A stretch of 64,000 nucleotides of DNA, taken from NCBI RefSeq assembly GCF_030122845.1, contig NZ_CP126084.1, positions 496,001 through 560,000 on the forward strand, written 5' to 3'. The notes under the pieces were generated by a model that had not been told where the DNA came from, ran no database searches, and saw only the letters and a list, made by a program, of their open reading frames with translations. This DNA comes from Paenibacillus woosongensis (GTDB lineage: Bacteria; Bacillota; Bacilli; Paenibacillales; Paenibacillaceae). A program made the translations under genes and the position numbers. Positions 8,235-17,026 of the stretch are shown here, piece after piece. Positions within the stretch are counted from its first letter, which is position 1, and each line of letters starts with the position of its first letter.

Positions 8235-8521
8235 AATGATTCCTCCCCAAATAAAGTAAGGATAAGCTGTCTGACCCGTTTATTTTCGATAGTGTAATGA
8301 ATTTCATGCCTGTGGCGTTCCGCCTTCACGATGCCGTTCGTCCGTAGCTTCTGCAGATGCTGAGAGACTGTGGATTGCGGAATTTCCAGACAATCCTGCA
8401 TATATGACACATTGCACGGACCGTGCTTCAGCAGCCCGCGGGCGATGCAGAGGCGAACCGGGTGGGCCAGCGCTTTAAGCATTTCGGCAGCTTCTTCGTA
8501 AGTTTGGAAATTGTTGTCCAT
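8231..8521 (-). CDS. ArsR-family transcriptional repressor
   Basis: The 96-residue winged-helix protein starts MDNNFQTYEEAAEML. It has the ArsR fold: AHPVRLCIARGLL, then recognition helix QSTVSQHLQKLRTNGIV and the wing RHEIHYTIENKRV. Cysteines occur in LCIARG, GPCNVS and DCLEIP; two of these (GPCNVSYMQDC) could form a thiol- or persulfide-sensing pair like that of SqrR/BigR/CstR-type sulfur sensors. ATG 8521 has ggaggt upstream at good spacing; a TTG six bases earlier overlaps that site. The 30-bp perfect palindrome upstream is the likely operator. It is coupled to the CoADR gene by a 4-base overlap. Confidence 0.85.
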   Translation of the reverse strand: MDNNFQTYEEAAEMLKALAHPVRLCIARGLLKHGPCNVSYMQDCLEIPQSTVSQHLQKLRTNGIVKAERHRHEIHYTIENKRVRQLILTLFGEESL

Positions 8522-8540
8522 GAGCAACCTCCAGATCGTA

Positions 8541-8570
8541 AATATCGTAATATTGCAATATTACGATATT
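8541..8570. promoter_or_regulatory. 30-bp perfect palindrome, likely ArsR operator
   Basis: Each arm is aatatcgtaatattg and its exact complement, with no central spacer. It sits 20 bases upstream of the ArsR start codon and is followed by a further partial copy (gcaatattaattgc, 8571-8584). Autorepression of the ArsR/CoADR operon is the natural reading. Confidence 0.75.
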
Positions 8571-8781
8571 GCAATATTAATTGCAAGTCTGTGATATTGT
8601 CCACAGGACTAGAGAAAAGGATAGGTAAAAATAGCACCAGGTTCCATATATCATATGTTAATATTAGTCAATATAGGGAGAAATTCTACATAGTTGCAAT
8701 CGCCATAGCTCCATTTTCCCCACTATATTTCCTCTCCTTGTAGTAATTAGATATTTTATGCAGCATAAAGGAGGAGCCCGG

Positions 8782-11550
8782 GTGCTAGGAATACATATGA
8801 TGTTTTTACTCGGCATAACCACGCTCGGCATGTTTTGTTCACTCGTGTTAACGGTTCAGTTCAGAAAAAAAATGCTGGCCGAAAGAGCCTTGTTCCATGA
8901 TATTTTTGACTATGGGCGTATGTGTATTTGGACGGTCAAGCTGGACAAGACCATCGTAAGGCTTAATAGTTACGCGGAAAGACTGATTGGGGTCAACGGC
9001 AGTGAGGTTGTCGGCCGCAAGTATGATGAGATCGCGGAGCTTTGCAGCGGCTGGCAGGAAGTCATCGCGCTATTGAATGATGCGCTTGCGAATAAATTCG
9101 TTCAGGATAAGGAGGTGATGATCAGCTTCGAGAGCGGGGAGCGGTTAAGGACATTCTCGTTCAGGACTTCGGCCATCGGCGGAGGAAGGAGCTCGGCAGA
9201 ATCGGGCTGCATTGTGCTGATTGGAATGGATATTCATGAACATAGGATGTCCCAGGACAAGCTGCAAAGCAGTTACCAAGAGCTGGAGGCGACTTACGGG
9301 AAACTGACGGCCACCCAGGAAGAAATGCAGCGCCAGTTCGACGAATTGGTGGCCAATCAGGAGAAGCTTAGAGTCAGCGAGGAAAGATTCCGGCTGGCCA
9401 CCCGCGGATCGGGTGCCGTCATCTGGGACATCGACCCGGCCGTAGGCGTATATTTTGTCTCGGACCGGTTCTATGATTTGCTAGGTTATGACCGCAGCGA
9501 TATTGAGCTGACCGTTCAAGGATTAAAGAAGGTCATACATCCTGATGACTGGGCGGACACGGAGCGTGCGCGACAGGCTTGCTTAAACGGATATACACCC
9601 GTGTACGAAAGCGAGTACCGGATCAGGAGGAAGGACGGGGCCTATTTATGGATGCAGGCCAGGGGGATTACGAGAAGGAACGGCGAGGGTCAGGTTGTCC
9701 GCTTTGCTGGCTCAATGATCGATATTACGGAACGAAAAAGGTATGAGCTAAAGCTGGAGGAGAGCTGCCGCGAGCTGGAAGCGGCATGCGAGGAGCTGAA
9801 GAATACCCAGAAGGAACTGCTCGAAAACTATGAGAAGCTGGTTGAAAACCAGGATATGCTTCGCCGGAATGAAGAGCAGCACCGGCTTGTGATCGAAGCC
9901 TCGAATGCCGGTATATGGGAAATGGATCTGCTCCGCAACAAGCGGTTCTATTCAGCCCGCTGGTTTGAACTGCTGGGCTATACGAAAGATGATCATGTAT
10001 CCAGCGATATTCTGGACAATCTCATACATCCAGACGATGAAGAAACAGTGCAGAAGGCGATGGATGCGGCGACAAAAGGGGAGACAGAGCTGTTTGAGTG
10101 CCGGTACAGGCTGCGGGTAAAAAGCGGAGAATACCGCTGGTTTCTTGGCCGGGGCAAAGCGTTGTTTGACAGGCGGGGACGGGCATACCGCATGGCCGGA
10201 ACGCATGAGGATATCCATGAATTGAAGCTCTCTCAGGAGAAGCTGCACCAGCTGGCTTATTACGACACCTTGAGCGGCCTGCCGAACCGGCTGTACCTGC
10301 TGAAGGAGCTGGAGGGCTATTTTGCTTCATCGGAAGAGAGGGCGGCGGTATTTTTTGTGGATACCGATAACTTTAAATACGTCAATGATACGATGGGACA
10401 TAAGTTCGGAGATCAATTGCTTATTGAAGCCAGCCGGAGGCTGTCCGCCATGGTCGGCCAACAGGCCGTGCTGTTTCGCCTTGGGGGAGATGAGTTTGTC
10501 GTATTCATGCGCAGCATTAGGGATGATGCAGGTGTGATCGCTGCCGCAGAGAGGGTTATCGCAGGCTTCAAGGAGCCGTTTAGGATCAATGGAACAGATT
10601 TGCAGGTGTCGGTAAGCGTGGGGGTCTCCTTCTATCCGAAAGATGGCCGCACGGTGGAGGAAATTTTGAGAAACGCGGATGTGGCCATGTATAATGCCAA
10701 AGAAGCAGGTAAAGGTAAATATGTGCTGTTCGATCCGGCTTATTTGCGGACATTCAACGAGCGGATCCAACTGGAGACGCAGCTTCGCCATGGCATTGAG
10801 AATAAGGAGTTCATTCTGCATTATCAGCCCAAAATCAGCCTCAGGACAGGCCGGATTATGGGCTTTGAGGCCTTGATCCGCTGGAACAGCCCAGCGCTTG
10901 GCTTGCTCGCGCCGCTGGCTTTCATCCGGATCGCTGAAGACAGCAGATTAATCATCCCGATCGGGGAATGGGTGCTGGCGGAATCCTGTAGGTTCGCAGC
11001 GCAACTGCAGGCGGAAGGGTATGGGCAGCTGCGGATATCGGTGAATATTTCGATCGTCCAGCTTATGCAGGAGGATTTCGTCGATATGGTGCTGCGAATC
11101 TTGAGGAACACGGGACTGCCTCCGGAGCATCTGGAGCTCGAAATTACGGAATCGGTGTCTGTCGGCATGGTAGCGCCCGACATATTGATCGCAAAGCTGG
11201 GCAGGCTGCAAGCGGCAGGGGTGCATCTCGCGCTGGACGATTTCGGCACGGGATACATTTCACTCAGCTATTTGCAGCAGCTGCCGCTGACGACGCTGAA
11301 GGTCAGCCGTTCGTTTATTGCGCAAATATCGGATCAAGGGGACGACCGTTCACTTGCCCGGGCCATGGTGCTGATCGGCAGGCGGCTGGGCTTGAATGTC
11401 GTGGCCGAGGGCGTAGAGACGGTGAAGCAGCTGGAGCATGCGAAGCAGTCAAAGTACGATCTCATTCAAGGCTTTTACATCAGCAGGCCTTTGCCTGAAG
11501 AGGAAGCGTTGTCACTGATCCGAAGCAATAAAGTATACAACATGTGCTGA
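8782..11550 (+). CDS. Membrane-anchored PAS-GGDEF-EAL cyclic-di-GMP enzyme
   Basis: The 922-residue protein has one N-terminal membrane segment (MMFLLGITTLGMFCSLVLTV), three PAS/PAC sensor units separated by helical linkers (for example the FYDLLGYDRSDI and WFELLGYTKDDH regions, each followed by HPDD), then a diguanylate cyclase domain and a phosphodiesterase domain. The cyclase motif is intact (FRLGGDEFVVF), with no RxxD inhibitory site before it. The phosphodiesterase part has GFEALIRW, NISIVQL, ELEITES, DDFGTG and VVAEGVET, but the usual KID motif reads KVS (LKVSRSF). Both making and degrading cyclic-di-GMP are possible. GTG 8782 is chosen because aaggagg lies 7 bases upstream; an ATG at 8758 comes before that site. 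Confidence 0.85.
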   Translation: MLGIHMMFLLGITTLGMFCSLVLTVQFRKKMLAERALFHDIFDYGRMCIWTVKLDKTIVRLNSYAERLIGVNGSEVVGRKYDEIAELCSGWQEVIALLNDALANKFVQDKEVMISFESGERLRTFSFRTSAIGGGRSSAESGCIVLIGMDIHEHRMSQDKLQSSYQELEATYGKLTATQEEMQRQFDELVANQEKLRVSEERFRLATRGSGAVIWDIDPAVGVYFVSDRFYDLLGYDRSDIELTVQGLKKVIHPDDWADTERARQACLNGYTPVYESEYRIRRKDGAYLWMQARGITRRNGEGQVVRFAGSMIDITERKRYELKLEESCRELEAACEELKNTQKELLENYEKLVENQDMLRRNEEQHRLVIEASNAGIWEMDLLRNKRFYSARWFELLGYTKDDHVSSDILDNLIHPDDEETVQKAMDAATKGETELFECRYRLRVKSGEYRWFLGRGKALFDRRGRAYRMAGTHEDIHELKLSQEKLHQLAYYDTLSGLPNRLYLLKELEGYFASSEERAAVFFVDTDNFKYVNDTMGHKFGDQLLIEASRRLSAMVGQQAVLFRLGGDEFVVFMRSIRDDAGVIAAAERVIAGFKEPFRINGTDLQVSVSVGVSFYPKDGRTVEEILRNADVAMYNAKEAGKGKYVLFDPAYLRTFNERIQLETQLRHGIENKEFILHYQPKISLRTGRIMGFEALIRWNSPALGLLAPLAFIRIAEDSRLIIPIGEWVLAESCRFAAQLQAEGYGQLRISVNISIVQLMQEDFVDMVLRILRNTGLPPEHLELEITESVSVGMVAPDILIAKLGRLQAAGVHLALDDFGTGYISLSYLQQLPLTTLKVSRSFIAQISDQGDDRSLARAMVLIGRRLGLNVVAEGVETVKQLEHAKQSKYDLIQGFYISRPLPEEEALSLIRSNKVYNMC

Positions 11551-11587
11551 ATTTAGCTTCTTCAACTTCGTGAAGGAGGAAGACGAA

Positions 11588-12502
11588 ATGAAACCGGTCA
11601 TTATGGATGTAGATACAGGCATCGATGACGCCTTGGCTATCGCTTACGCAGCTCGCTCTCCTGAACTGGAGCTCATCGCACTCACGACCTGCTTCGGGAA
11701 TATTTCCGCTCAGGAGGCTACGCGAAATTCTCTGTACGTGCTGGAGAAGCTGGGCAAGTCTATTCCTGTATACGAAGGAGCGGAGCTACCGGTAAGCGGC
11801 AGTCTGAAAAAAGCCTACGCCAGGCATATTCACGGGCAGGACGGGCTCGGCAATACGCTCCGGGAAGAGCCCCAAGGCCATAAAGCCGAGCTGGCAGCGG
11901 CCGACTATATCATTCGGCAGGTGAAGGAGCGGCCGCAAGAGATGACGATTATTGCCGTAGGGCCGCTGACCAATCTGGCGCTGGCGATCGAGAAGGCGCC
12001 GGATATTATCCCGCTGATTGGCGAAGTTGTCGTCATGGGCGGAGCGGTGACCGTCCCCGGCAACGTTACGCCGTACGGCGAGGCGAATATCGTGGCCGAT
12101 CCGGAGGCGGCTGCGGCCGTCTTCGCGTCAGGCGTACGGCTGACGCTGGTCGGGCTGGACGTGACGATGCAGACGCTGCTGTCCAGCGGGCCTTTGCAGA
12201 AATGGCGCCGTTCCGGCGGTGAGCTGGGAGGATGGCTTGCGGAGATGACGGAGTTCTACATCGGCGCTTATGAGGCGCGCTTTCCCGGCATCGGCGGCTG
12301 CGGATTGCATGATCCGCTTGCCGTAGGTGTGGCGATAGATCGGAGTTTTGTGTCATCCGAACGAATGCGGGTTGCCGTTGTTACCGAAGGAGAAGCCGCA
12401 GGCCAAACGGTAGGATCGGTTGAAGGTGAACCGAGAATCGAAGTATGTACGAAAGTAGACGCTGATCGCTTCCTGCAGCATTTTTTAAGTCGTGTTATAT
12501 AA
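11588..12502 (+). CDS. Inosine-uridine preferring nucleoside hydrolase
   Basis: The cytoplasmic N-ribosyl hydrolase of 304 residues opens with MKPVIMDVDTGIDDALAIAY, the calcium-binding DxDxGxDD motif of the family. It also shows IIAVGPLTNLALAI, VVMGGAV, ANIVADPEAAAAVF and the late GGCGLHDPLAVGVA carrying the active-site His and last Ca-binding Asp. It splits ribonucleosides into base and ribose for salvage. ATG 11588 follows aaggagg by about 10 bases. It stands 37 bases after the cyclic-di-GMP gene and ends at a terminator. Confidence 0.9.
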   Translation: MKPVIMDVDTGIDDALAIAYAARSPELELIALTTCFGNISAQEATRNSLYVLEKLGKSIPVYEGAELPVSGSLKKAYARHIHGQDGLGNTLREEPQGHKAELAAADYIIRQVKERPQEMTIIAVGPLTNLALAIEKAPDIIPLIGEVVVMGGAVTVPGNVTPYGEANIVADPEAAAAVFASGVRLTLVGLDVTMQTLLSSGPLQKWRRSGGELGGWLAEMTEFYIGAYEARFPGIGGCGLHDPLAVGVAIDRSFVSSERMRVAVVTEGEAAGQTVGSVEGEPRIEVCTKVDADRFLQHFLSRVI

Positions 12503-12523
12503 GCATAGGAGAACGCATAGAAA

Positions 12524-12560
12524 AACAGCCCTCGTGATCATAAGCATGGGGGCTGTTCTT
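12524..12560 (+). terminator. Rho-independent terminator after the nucleoside hydrolase gene
   Basis: Arms aacagccc (12524-12531) and gggctgtt (12550-12557) pair perfectly across an 18-base loop and are followed by cttta. Confidence 0.65.
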
Positions 12561-12595
12561 TAGTCATGGTTAATAACCTGTGTGTTTTTTATTTA

Positions 12596-12635
12596 TGACA
12601 ACCGGTTGACACAATGTATGTCAATCGTTTATCAT
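12596..12635 (+). promoter_or_regulatory. Promoter with two LacI-type operators for the sucrose importer operon
   Basis: TTGACA (12606-12611) and TATCAT (12630-12635) form a promoter with 18-base spacing. Operator 1, tgacaaccggttgaca (12596-12611), covers the -35 box and operator 2, tgtcaatcgtttatca (12619-12634), covers the -10 box. A third close match lies at 16955-16970. The LacI-family gene at 15926 is the likely source of the repressor. Confidence 0.7.
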
Positions 12636-12650
12636 AAATTCGAACATGAA

Positions 12651-12664
12651 TGAATGCGCATTCA
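12651..12664. promoter_or_regulatory. Possible catabolite (cre) site
   Basis: The 14-bp perfect palindrome tgaatgcgcattca fits the general TGnnAnCGnnnnCA shape of CcpA sites and lies just downstream of the promoter at 12606-12635. It differs from the strict consensus at one position. Confidence 0.4.
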
Positions 12665-12692
12665 AGCTACAGGCAAAAAGGGGGAAATGATT

Positions 12693-14054
12693 TTGAAGAA
12701 ATTTAAGGGTATCAGATGGACGGCAATGCTATGCTTGGTCTTGGTGATTTCTATGTTAACGGCTTGTTCTACTGGCAATACGTCATCCACCGGCAACAGT
12801 CAACAGGAAGGGGGACAAAGTTCTCAAGCCGCTAAAAATGTTAAGCTTACGTTTTTTAACACCTCAGCGGAAGTAAATACGGTGTTTGAGGAATTGTTCA
12901 AGAAATATCACGAACTAAATCCAAATGTAACGATCGAATTGATTCCGACGCCAATCGGCGGCGCCCAAATTCAGAAGTTCCAATCTTTGCTGGCGTCCGG
13001 CAATCCGGCAACCATTGCCAACCTGGATGCGGGAACGATTTTGCAATATAAAGATAAGTTCCTGGATTTAGAGCCGGAGAAAGCGAAATACGAAGAGTTG
13101 ACGAAAGAAGGAGCTGTAGAAGGAGCTCTGCTGGATGGAAAATTCCTTGGTATTCCTTGGTCAGCTCAAGGTTATGGACTGCTGTATAATAAGCGGGTCG
13201 TCGAAGAAGTGATCGGAGGACCATTCGATCCATCTACGATCCAAACCCGGGATGCACTGGAAGAGCTGTTCAAGAAAATTGAAGCTGCCGGTAAAGCGCC
13301 AGTTATGGTCCATGGGGCAGATTGGTCTTTGGGCGCTCATTATCTAGGTCTGACTTATTCGTTGCAATCCGATAACGTAGACGAAAATCGCAAGTTCGTA
13401 GATAGCCTGATGGATGGCTCCGCTACGCTTGCGGATAACCCGCAATTCAATGGTCTGATCGATACCTTTGATTTGTTAAAGAAATACAATGCAAGAAAGA
13501 ATGACCCGCTTGTTGCAGACTACAATAAAGATAGCGCTGACTTCGCCAAAGGGGATGCAGCTTTCTATTTCATGGGAGACTGGACTTGGGCGGTTATCGG
13601 AACATTGGAGAACCGTGATGAAGAATTCGGCTTAATTCCAGTTCCAATCAGCAACAACCCTGAAGATTTCGGTAACACTCAAGTAGCGTACAGCCAGCCT
13701 AAGTTGTTCGCGATTGATGATTCAGGTTCTTCCGCAGAGCAGCAAGAAGCAGCCAAAGCATTTCTTGAGTGGCTGGTGACCAGCCAAGAGGGTCAAGAGG
13801 CTATTGTCAGTCAAATGGGATTGGCCCTGCCTTACAAGGATGTAAAAGTAACAAGCACAAATGTGATCTCCAATGCGGTTGAGCAATACGTAGACCAAGG
13901 GAAAGTGATCAACATTGGAGTAATCAACTATCTGCCGCAAGATTACTGGTCTATGACGGGAGCATCGATGCAGAAATATCTGTCTGGCATCATTGACCGC
14001 AACGCGCTTGCAGGGGAAGTACAGGCTTATTGGACAGACCAAGCACGTAAATAA
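12693..14054 (+). CDS. ABC sugar-binding lipoprotein, probably for sucrose or a derivative
   Basis: This extracellular lipoprotein has the signal sequence MKKFKGIRWTAMLCLVLVIS and lipobox LTAC, followed by a Ser/Thr/Gly/Gln-rich tether. The body is a family-1 sugar-binding fold (for example LTFFNTSAEVNTVFEELFKK, then KFLGIPWSAQGYGLLYNKRV and AAFYFMGDWTWAV). The preferred start is TTG 12693, about 8 bases after ggggg; ATG 12687, two codons upstream in frame, is too close to that site but is possible. It is the first gene of an operon with two permeases, and the sucrose phosphorylase and fructokinase downstream suggest its ligand. No ATPase gene is present, so a shared MsmX-type ATPase is likely used. 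Confidence 0.85.
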   Translation: MKKFKGIRWTAMLCLVLVISMLTACSTGNTSSTGNSQQEGGQSSQAAKNVKLTFFNTSAEVNTVFEELFKKYHELNPNVTIELIPTPIGGAQIQKFQSLLASGNPATIANLDAGTILQYKDKFLDLEPEKAKYEELTKEGAVEGALLDGKFLGIPWSAQGYGLLYNKRVVEEVIGGPFDPSTIQTRDALEELFKKIEAAGKAPVMVHGADWSLGAHYLGLTYSLQSDNVDENRKFVDSLMDGSATLADNPQFNGLIDTFDLLKKYNARKNDPLVADYNKDSADFAKGDAAFYFMGDWTWAVIGTLENRDEEFGLIPVPISNNPEDFGNTQVAYSQPKLFAIDDSGSSAEQQEAAKAFLEWLVTSQEGQEAIVSQMGLALPYKDVKVTSTNVISNAVEQYVDQGKVINIGVINYLPQDYWSMTGASMQKYLSGIIDRNALAGEVQAYWTDQARK

Positions 14055-14073
14055 GAAGGCTATTTGCAAAGGA

Positions 14074-14104
14074 GGACGGGACTGGGGTTTACTTCGGCCC
14101 GTCC
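14074..14104 (+). other. Intercistronic hairpin after the binding-protein gene
   Basis: Arms ggacggg and cccgtcc pair without a T-run. Such stems often stabilise the binding-protein message relative to the permease part of the transcript. Confidence 0.5.
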
Positions 14105-14147
14105 TTCATCTAAAAGGCTAAACATGGACATATAAAGGGGCAGCAAC

Positions 14148-15029
14148 ATGATTAAAAAAAATTTTCTAAGGAATACGGGCACGTTTCTAGTTTTTGGGGG
14201 ACCCTCCATCTTCGCCTTTATCGCTGTCATTGTAATTCCTTTCTTTGTTGGATTGTACCTGACGTTTACCAGTTGGGATGTTCGAACGGCTGACACCGCA
14301 TATATTGGGCTTGCCAATTACATTGAAGTGTTTCAGGATAAAGTATTTCTCGGCCAGTTATGGTTTACGCTGAAATACGTTTTTTTTACGGTGTTGATTG
14401 CTAACGGCTTCGCCTTCTTTATTGCACTTTTGCTTACAAGCGGGGGAAGAGGAGAGCAGTGGCTGCGCACTGGTTTTTTTACCCCGAATCTGATCGGCGG
14501 TATCGTTCTCGGATATTTGTGGCAGACACTGTTTTCGCAGGTGCTTCCTTATATGGGGCAAAAATATGGCTGGTCCCTGTTCCAGACCTCGTGGTTAACA
14601 AGCACAAACACGGCGTTCTGGGCGCTCGTCATAGCGACAGCTTGGCAATTGATCGGTTATTTGATGATTATTTATATTGCTGGCTTCTCTGGTGTTCCTA
14701 CGGATGTGCTGGAAGCTGCATCCATCGACGGGGCCAGCCGGACAGCGACGATTCAGAAGGTCGTGTTGCCTCTTACAATTCCAGCGATTGTCATCTGTGT
14801 TTTCATCTCGTTATCTCGGTCCTTCCTAACCTACGACATTAACCTTGCGTTAACTAAAGGTGGTCCGTTCGCCTCTACGGAGCTGGCTACCTATCATATT
14901 GTGCAAAAGGCATTTTTGTCGAACCAATATGGAGTCGGTCAGGCGGAAGCAGTTGTATTGTTTGCCGTAGTGGCGATTATTGCACTTACGCAATCATACC
15001 TGCTTAAGAGATTGGAGGTCGAATCTTAA
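14148..15029 (+). CDS. ABC sugar transporter permease (MalF/MsmF type)
   Basis: The 293-residue membrane protein has six predicted spans (FAFIAVIVIPFFVGLYLTF, then VFFTVLIANGFAFFIALLL and others) and the cytoplasmic EAA loop EAASIDGASRTATIQKVVLP that contacts the ATPase. It pairs with the next permease to form the pore for the lipoprotein at 12693. aagggg lies before ATG 14148. Its stop codon shares one base with the next start. Confidence 0.9.
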   Translation: MIKKNFLRNTGTFLVFGGPSIFAFIAVIVIPFFVGLYLTFTSWDVRTADTAYIGLANYIEVFQDKVFLGQLWFTLKYVFFTVLIANGFAFFIALLLTSGGRGEQWLRTGFFTPNLIGGIVLGYLWQTLFSQVLPYMGQKYGWSLFQTSWLTSTNTAFWALVIATAWQLIGYLMIIYIAGFSGVPTDVLEAASIDGASRTATIQKVVLPLTIPAIVICVFISLSRSFLTYDINLALTKGGPFASTELATYHIVQKAFLSNQYGVGQAEAVVLFAVVAIIALTQSYLLKRLEVES

Positions 15030-15853
15030 TGGATACACATCGCAGAGGCTCAACGGTTAAAAACATACTATTGTATCTGCTGCTGCTCGTTTTTTTAACT
15101 CCATTTTTGATGATTATCATGAACTCTTTCAAAACGACGCAGCAGTTCGTTGAAAATCCGTTATCTTTCCCGGAAAGCTTAAGGTTTGAAAACTATGTCA
15201 GCGCTTATCATAACATGGATTTTCTGAACAGTTTTTTGAATTCCATGATTATTACAGTGGTTGCCGTACTGTTGATCCTGTTTTTTTCCGCGATGACAGG
15301 GTATCTGTTCGTTCGGTTTAAATGGAAGCTGAACTCCATTATTTTTTTCGCGATGCTGGCCTCAATGGCCCTGCCTTTTCAGGTAATCATGATTCCGCTG
15401 GTGATGCTGTACGGCAATATGGATCTGCTGGATATGAAAACAACGTTGTTTTTCATGTATTTAGGTTTTGGTGTTCCATTTGGCGTGTTTACTTTCCATG
15501 GTTTCATCAAAGGGGTTCCTTTCGAGTTGGAAGAGTCAGCATTCATCGAGGGCAGCTCCAGGCTTCGGACCTTTTTTCAAATTGTTTTGCCGCTGTTAAA
15601 GCCTGTTTTCGTAACGCTAATGGTGCTCGATGTGCTGTGGATCTGGAACGACTACTTGCTGCCAAGCCTGGTTCTCTTATCGCCGTCACAGAAGACGCTG
15701 CCTCTCTCCACTTATAATTTCTTCTCGTCGTATGCTGTGGATTTTGCTCCATTGATGGCAGGATTAATTATGACAATTATTCCAGTTCTCATATTGTATC
15801 TATTCTTGCAGAAGCATATTATTAAAGGAATTACGGAGGGTGCTCTGAAGTAA
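15029..15853 (+). CDS. ABC sugar transporter permease (MalG/MsmG type)
   Basis: This second permease of 274 residues begins with a basic segment and a membrane span (ILLYLLLLVFLTPFLMIIMNSFK, cut by loops later). It has the EAA loop with an acidic variation (EESAFIEGSSRLRTFFQIVLP) and the WNDYLLPSLVL segment typical of MalG-type proteins. ATG 15029 overlaps the preceding stop by one base, so the two permeases are translationally coupled in one carbohydrate importer. Confidence 0.9.
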   Translation: MDTHRRGSTVKNILLYLLLLVFLTPFLMIIMNSFKTTQQFVENPLSFPESLRFENYVSAYHNMDFLNSFLNSMIITVVAVLLILFFSAMTGYLFVRFKWKLNSIIFFAMLASMALPFQVIMIPLVMLYGNMDLLDMKTTLFFMYLGFGVPFGVFTFHGFIKGVPFELEESAFIEGSSRLRTFFQIVLPLLKPVFVTLMVLDVLWIWNDYLLPSLVLLSPSQKTLPLSTYNFFSSYAVDFAPLMAGLIMTIIPVLILYLFLQKHIIKGITEGALK

Positions 15854-15925
15854 TTATAATAGCGATGTTTGCTGAAATAGAGATGGACTATTTATAATGG
15901 TTGTAAAAAAACAAGGTGGTATTTC

Positions 15926-16915
15926 ATGCCCAAAATTGAAGATGTGGCTAAAAAGGCAGGAGTTTCTGTCACGACGGTTTCCCGAGTGCTTAATAATAGA
16001 GGCTATATTAGCGAGAAGACAAGAGTTAAGGTAAATCAGGCCATAGAGGAGCTTAATTATCAACCTAATGAAATGGCTCGGGCTTTGTTTAGAAGAAAAT
16101 CGAATATGATCGGCCTTATTATTCCTGCTGTATCGCATCCTTTTTTTAGCGAGCTGACCTATCATCTTGAGCACTATGCCGATCAGCAGGGATACAAATT
16201 GTTATTGTGCAATTCGAACCGGGACGTCGCTAAAGAGCTTCAATATATCGATATGCTGAAGAAGAACCAGGTCGATGCCATTATTATGGGAAGCGCAGTA
16301 TTGGATGTCCAGCACTATTTGAATTTGAATTTACCAATCATTTCATTTGACCGCACCATAGCTGATGACATTCCCATTGTAGCCTCTGATAACTTCATGG
16401 GAGGCAAGCTTGCGGCAAGATTACTTCTGGACAATGGCTGCCAGAATCCGGCCTACCTTTATCGAGGGATTGATGGGCCGCATCACCAAGCTTTGTTGGC
16501 TAGCGAAAGGGCGAAGGGTTTTGAAGAAGAATTTCTCGCTATTGGAACGAAACCTGTCCATTTGCAATTGGAGGTAAATAGGGGGGAGGATTCCGAACCC
16601 GACAATGAAATCATTCGTTTCCTGCAGCAGCATCCGGAAGTGGATGGTATATTTGCCAGCAGTGACTTTATTGCCGCCGAGGTGCTCCAGGTCTGCCATC
16701 AATTAAAAAGGAGCATTCCAGACGAAATTAAAATCATTGGATACGATGATGTTAAAATAGCCTCGTTAGTTTCTCCCCGGCTCAGTACGATCAGGCAGCC
16801 GATTAGGGAAATGAGCAAATGTAGTATTGATTTGATCGTTAGGCAAATTAACGGGGAAGTCGTGCCTAAGATCAATGTGTTTCCCGTTTCCTTGATTGAG
16901 AGAGAAACGACTTAA
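15926..16915 (+). CDS. LacI-family transcription regulator of the sucrose operon
   Basis: The 329-residue repressor has an N-terminal helix-turn-helix (IEDVAKKAGVSVTTVSRVLN, 4-23) and a hinge, then a periplasmic-binding-protein-like effector domain (MIGLIIPAVSHPFFSELTYHL, and the late IIGYDDVKIASLVSPRLSTI). Three similar 16-bp sites, two over the promoter of the importer and one before the esterase gene at 17027, are its likely operators, so it should repress both blocks until a sugar effector binds. aaggtgg precedes ATG 15926. It lies inside the operon it is expected to control. Confidence 0.9.
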   Translation: MPKIEDVAKKAGVSVTTVSRVLNNRGYISEKTRVKVNQAIEELNYQPNEMARALFRRKSNMIGLIIPAVSHPFFSELTYHLEHYADQQGYKLLLCNSNRDVAKELQYIDMLKKNQVDAIIMGSAVLDVQHYLNLNLPIISFDRTIADDIPIVASDNFMGGKLAARLLLDNGCQNPAYLYRGIDGPHHQALLASERAKGFEEEFLAIGTKPVHLQLEVNRGEDSEPDNEIIRFLQQHPEVDGIFASSDFIAAEVLQVCHQLKRSIPDEIKIIGYDDVKIASLVSPRLSTIRQPIREMSKCSIDLIVRQINGEVVPKINVFPVSLIERETT

Positions 16916-16954
16916 AATAAGTCAGGTATGGAAGAGTAATTTTAGAACCCAATA

Positions 16955-16970
16955 TGTCAATCGGTTGTCA
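16955..16970. promoter_or_regulatory. Third LacI-type operator
   Basis: tgtcaatcggttgtca is nearly a palindrome and matches the two operators at 12596 and 12619. It lies about 55 bases before the alpha/beta hydrolase start, which suggests a second, co-regulated promoter for the genes from 17027 to 21292. Confidence 0.65.
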
Positions 16971-17026
16971 TATTGATTGGACTTCATCGGGTTTTCATAC
17001 AGGAAGAAATCAGGAGGAATAGTCAT

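Noticed and set aside
7137-8297. A 386-residue open frame antisense to the CoADR gene
   Set aside because: The opposite strand carries clear FAD, NAD and rhodanese motifs; this frame shows no motif and crosses the ArsR-CoADR junction.
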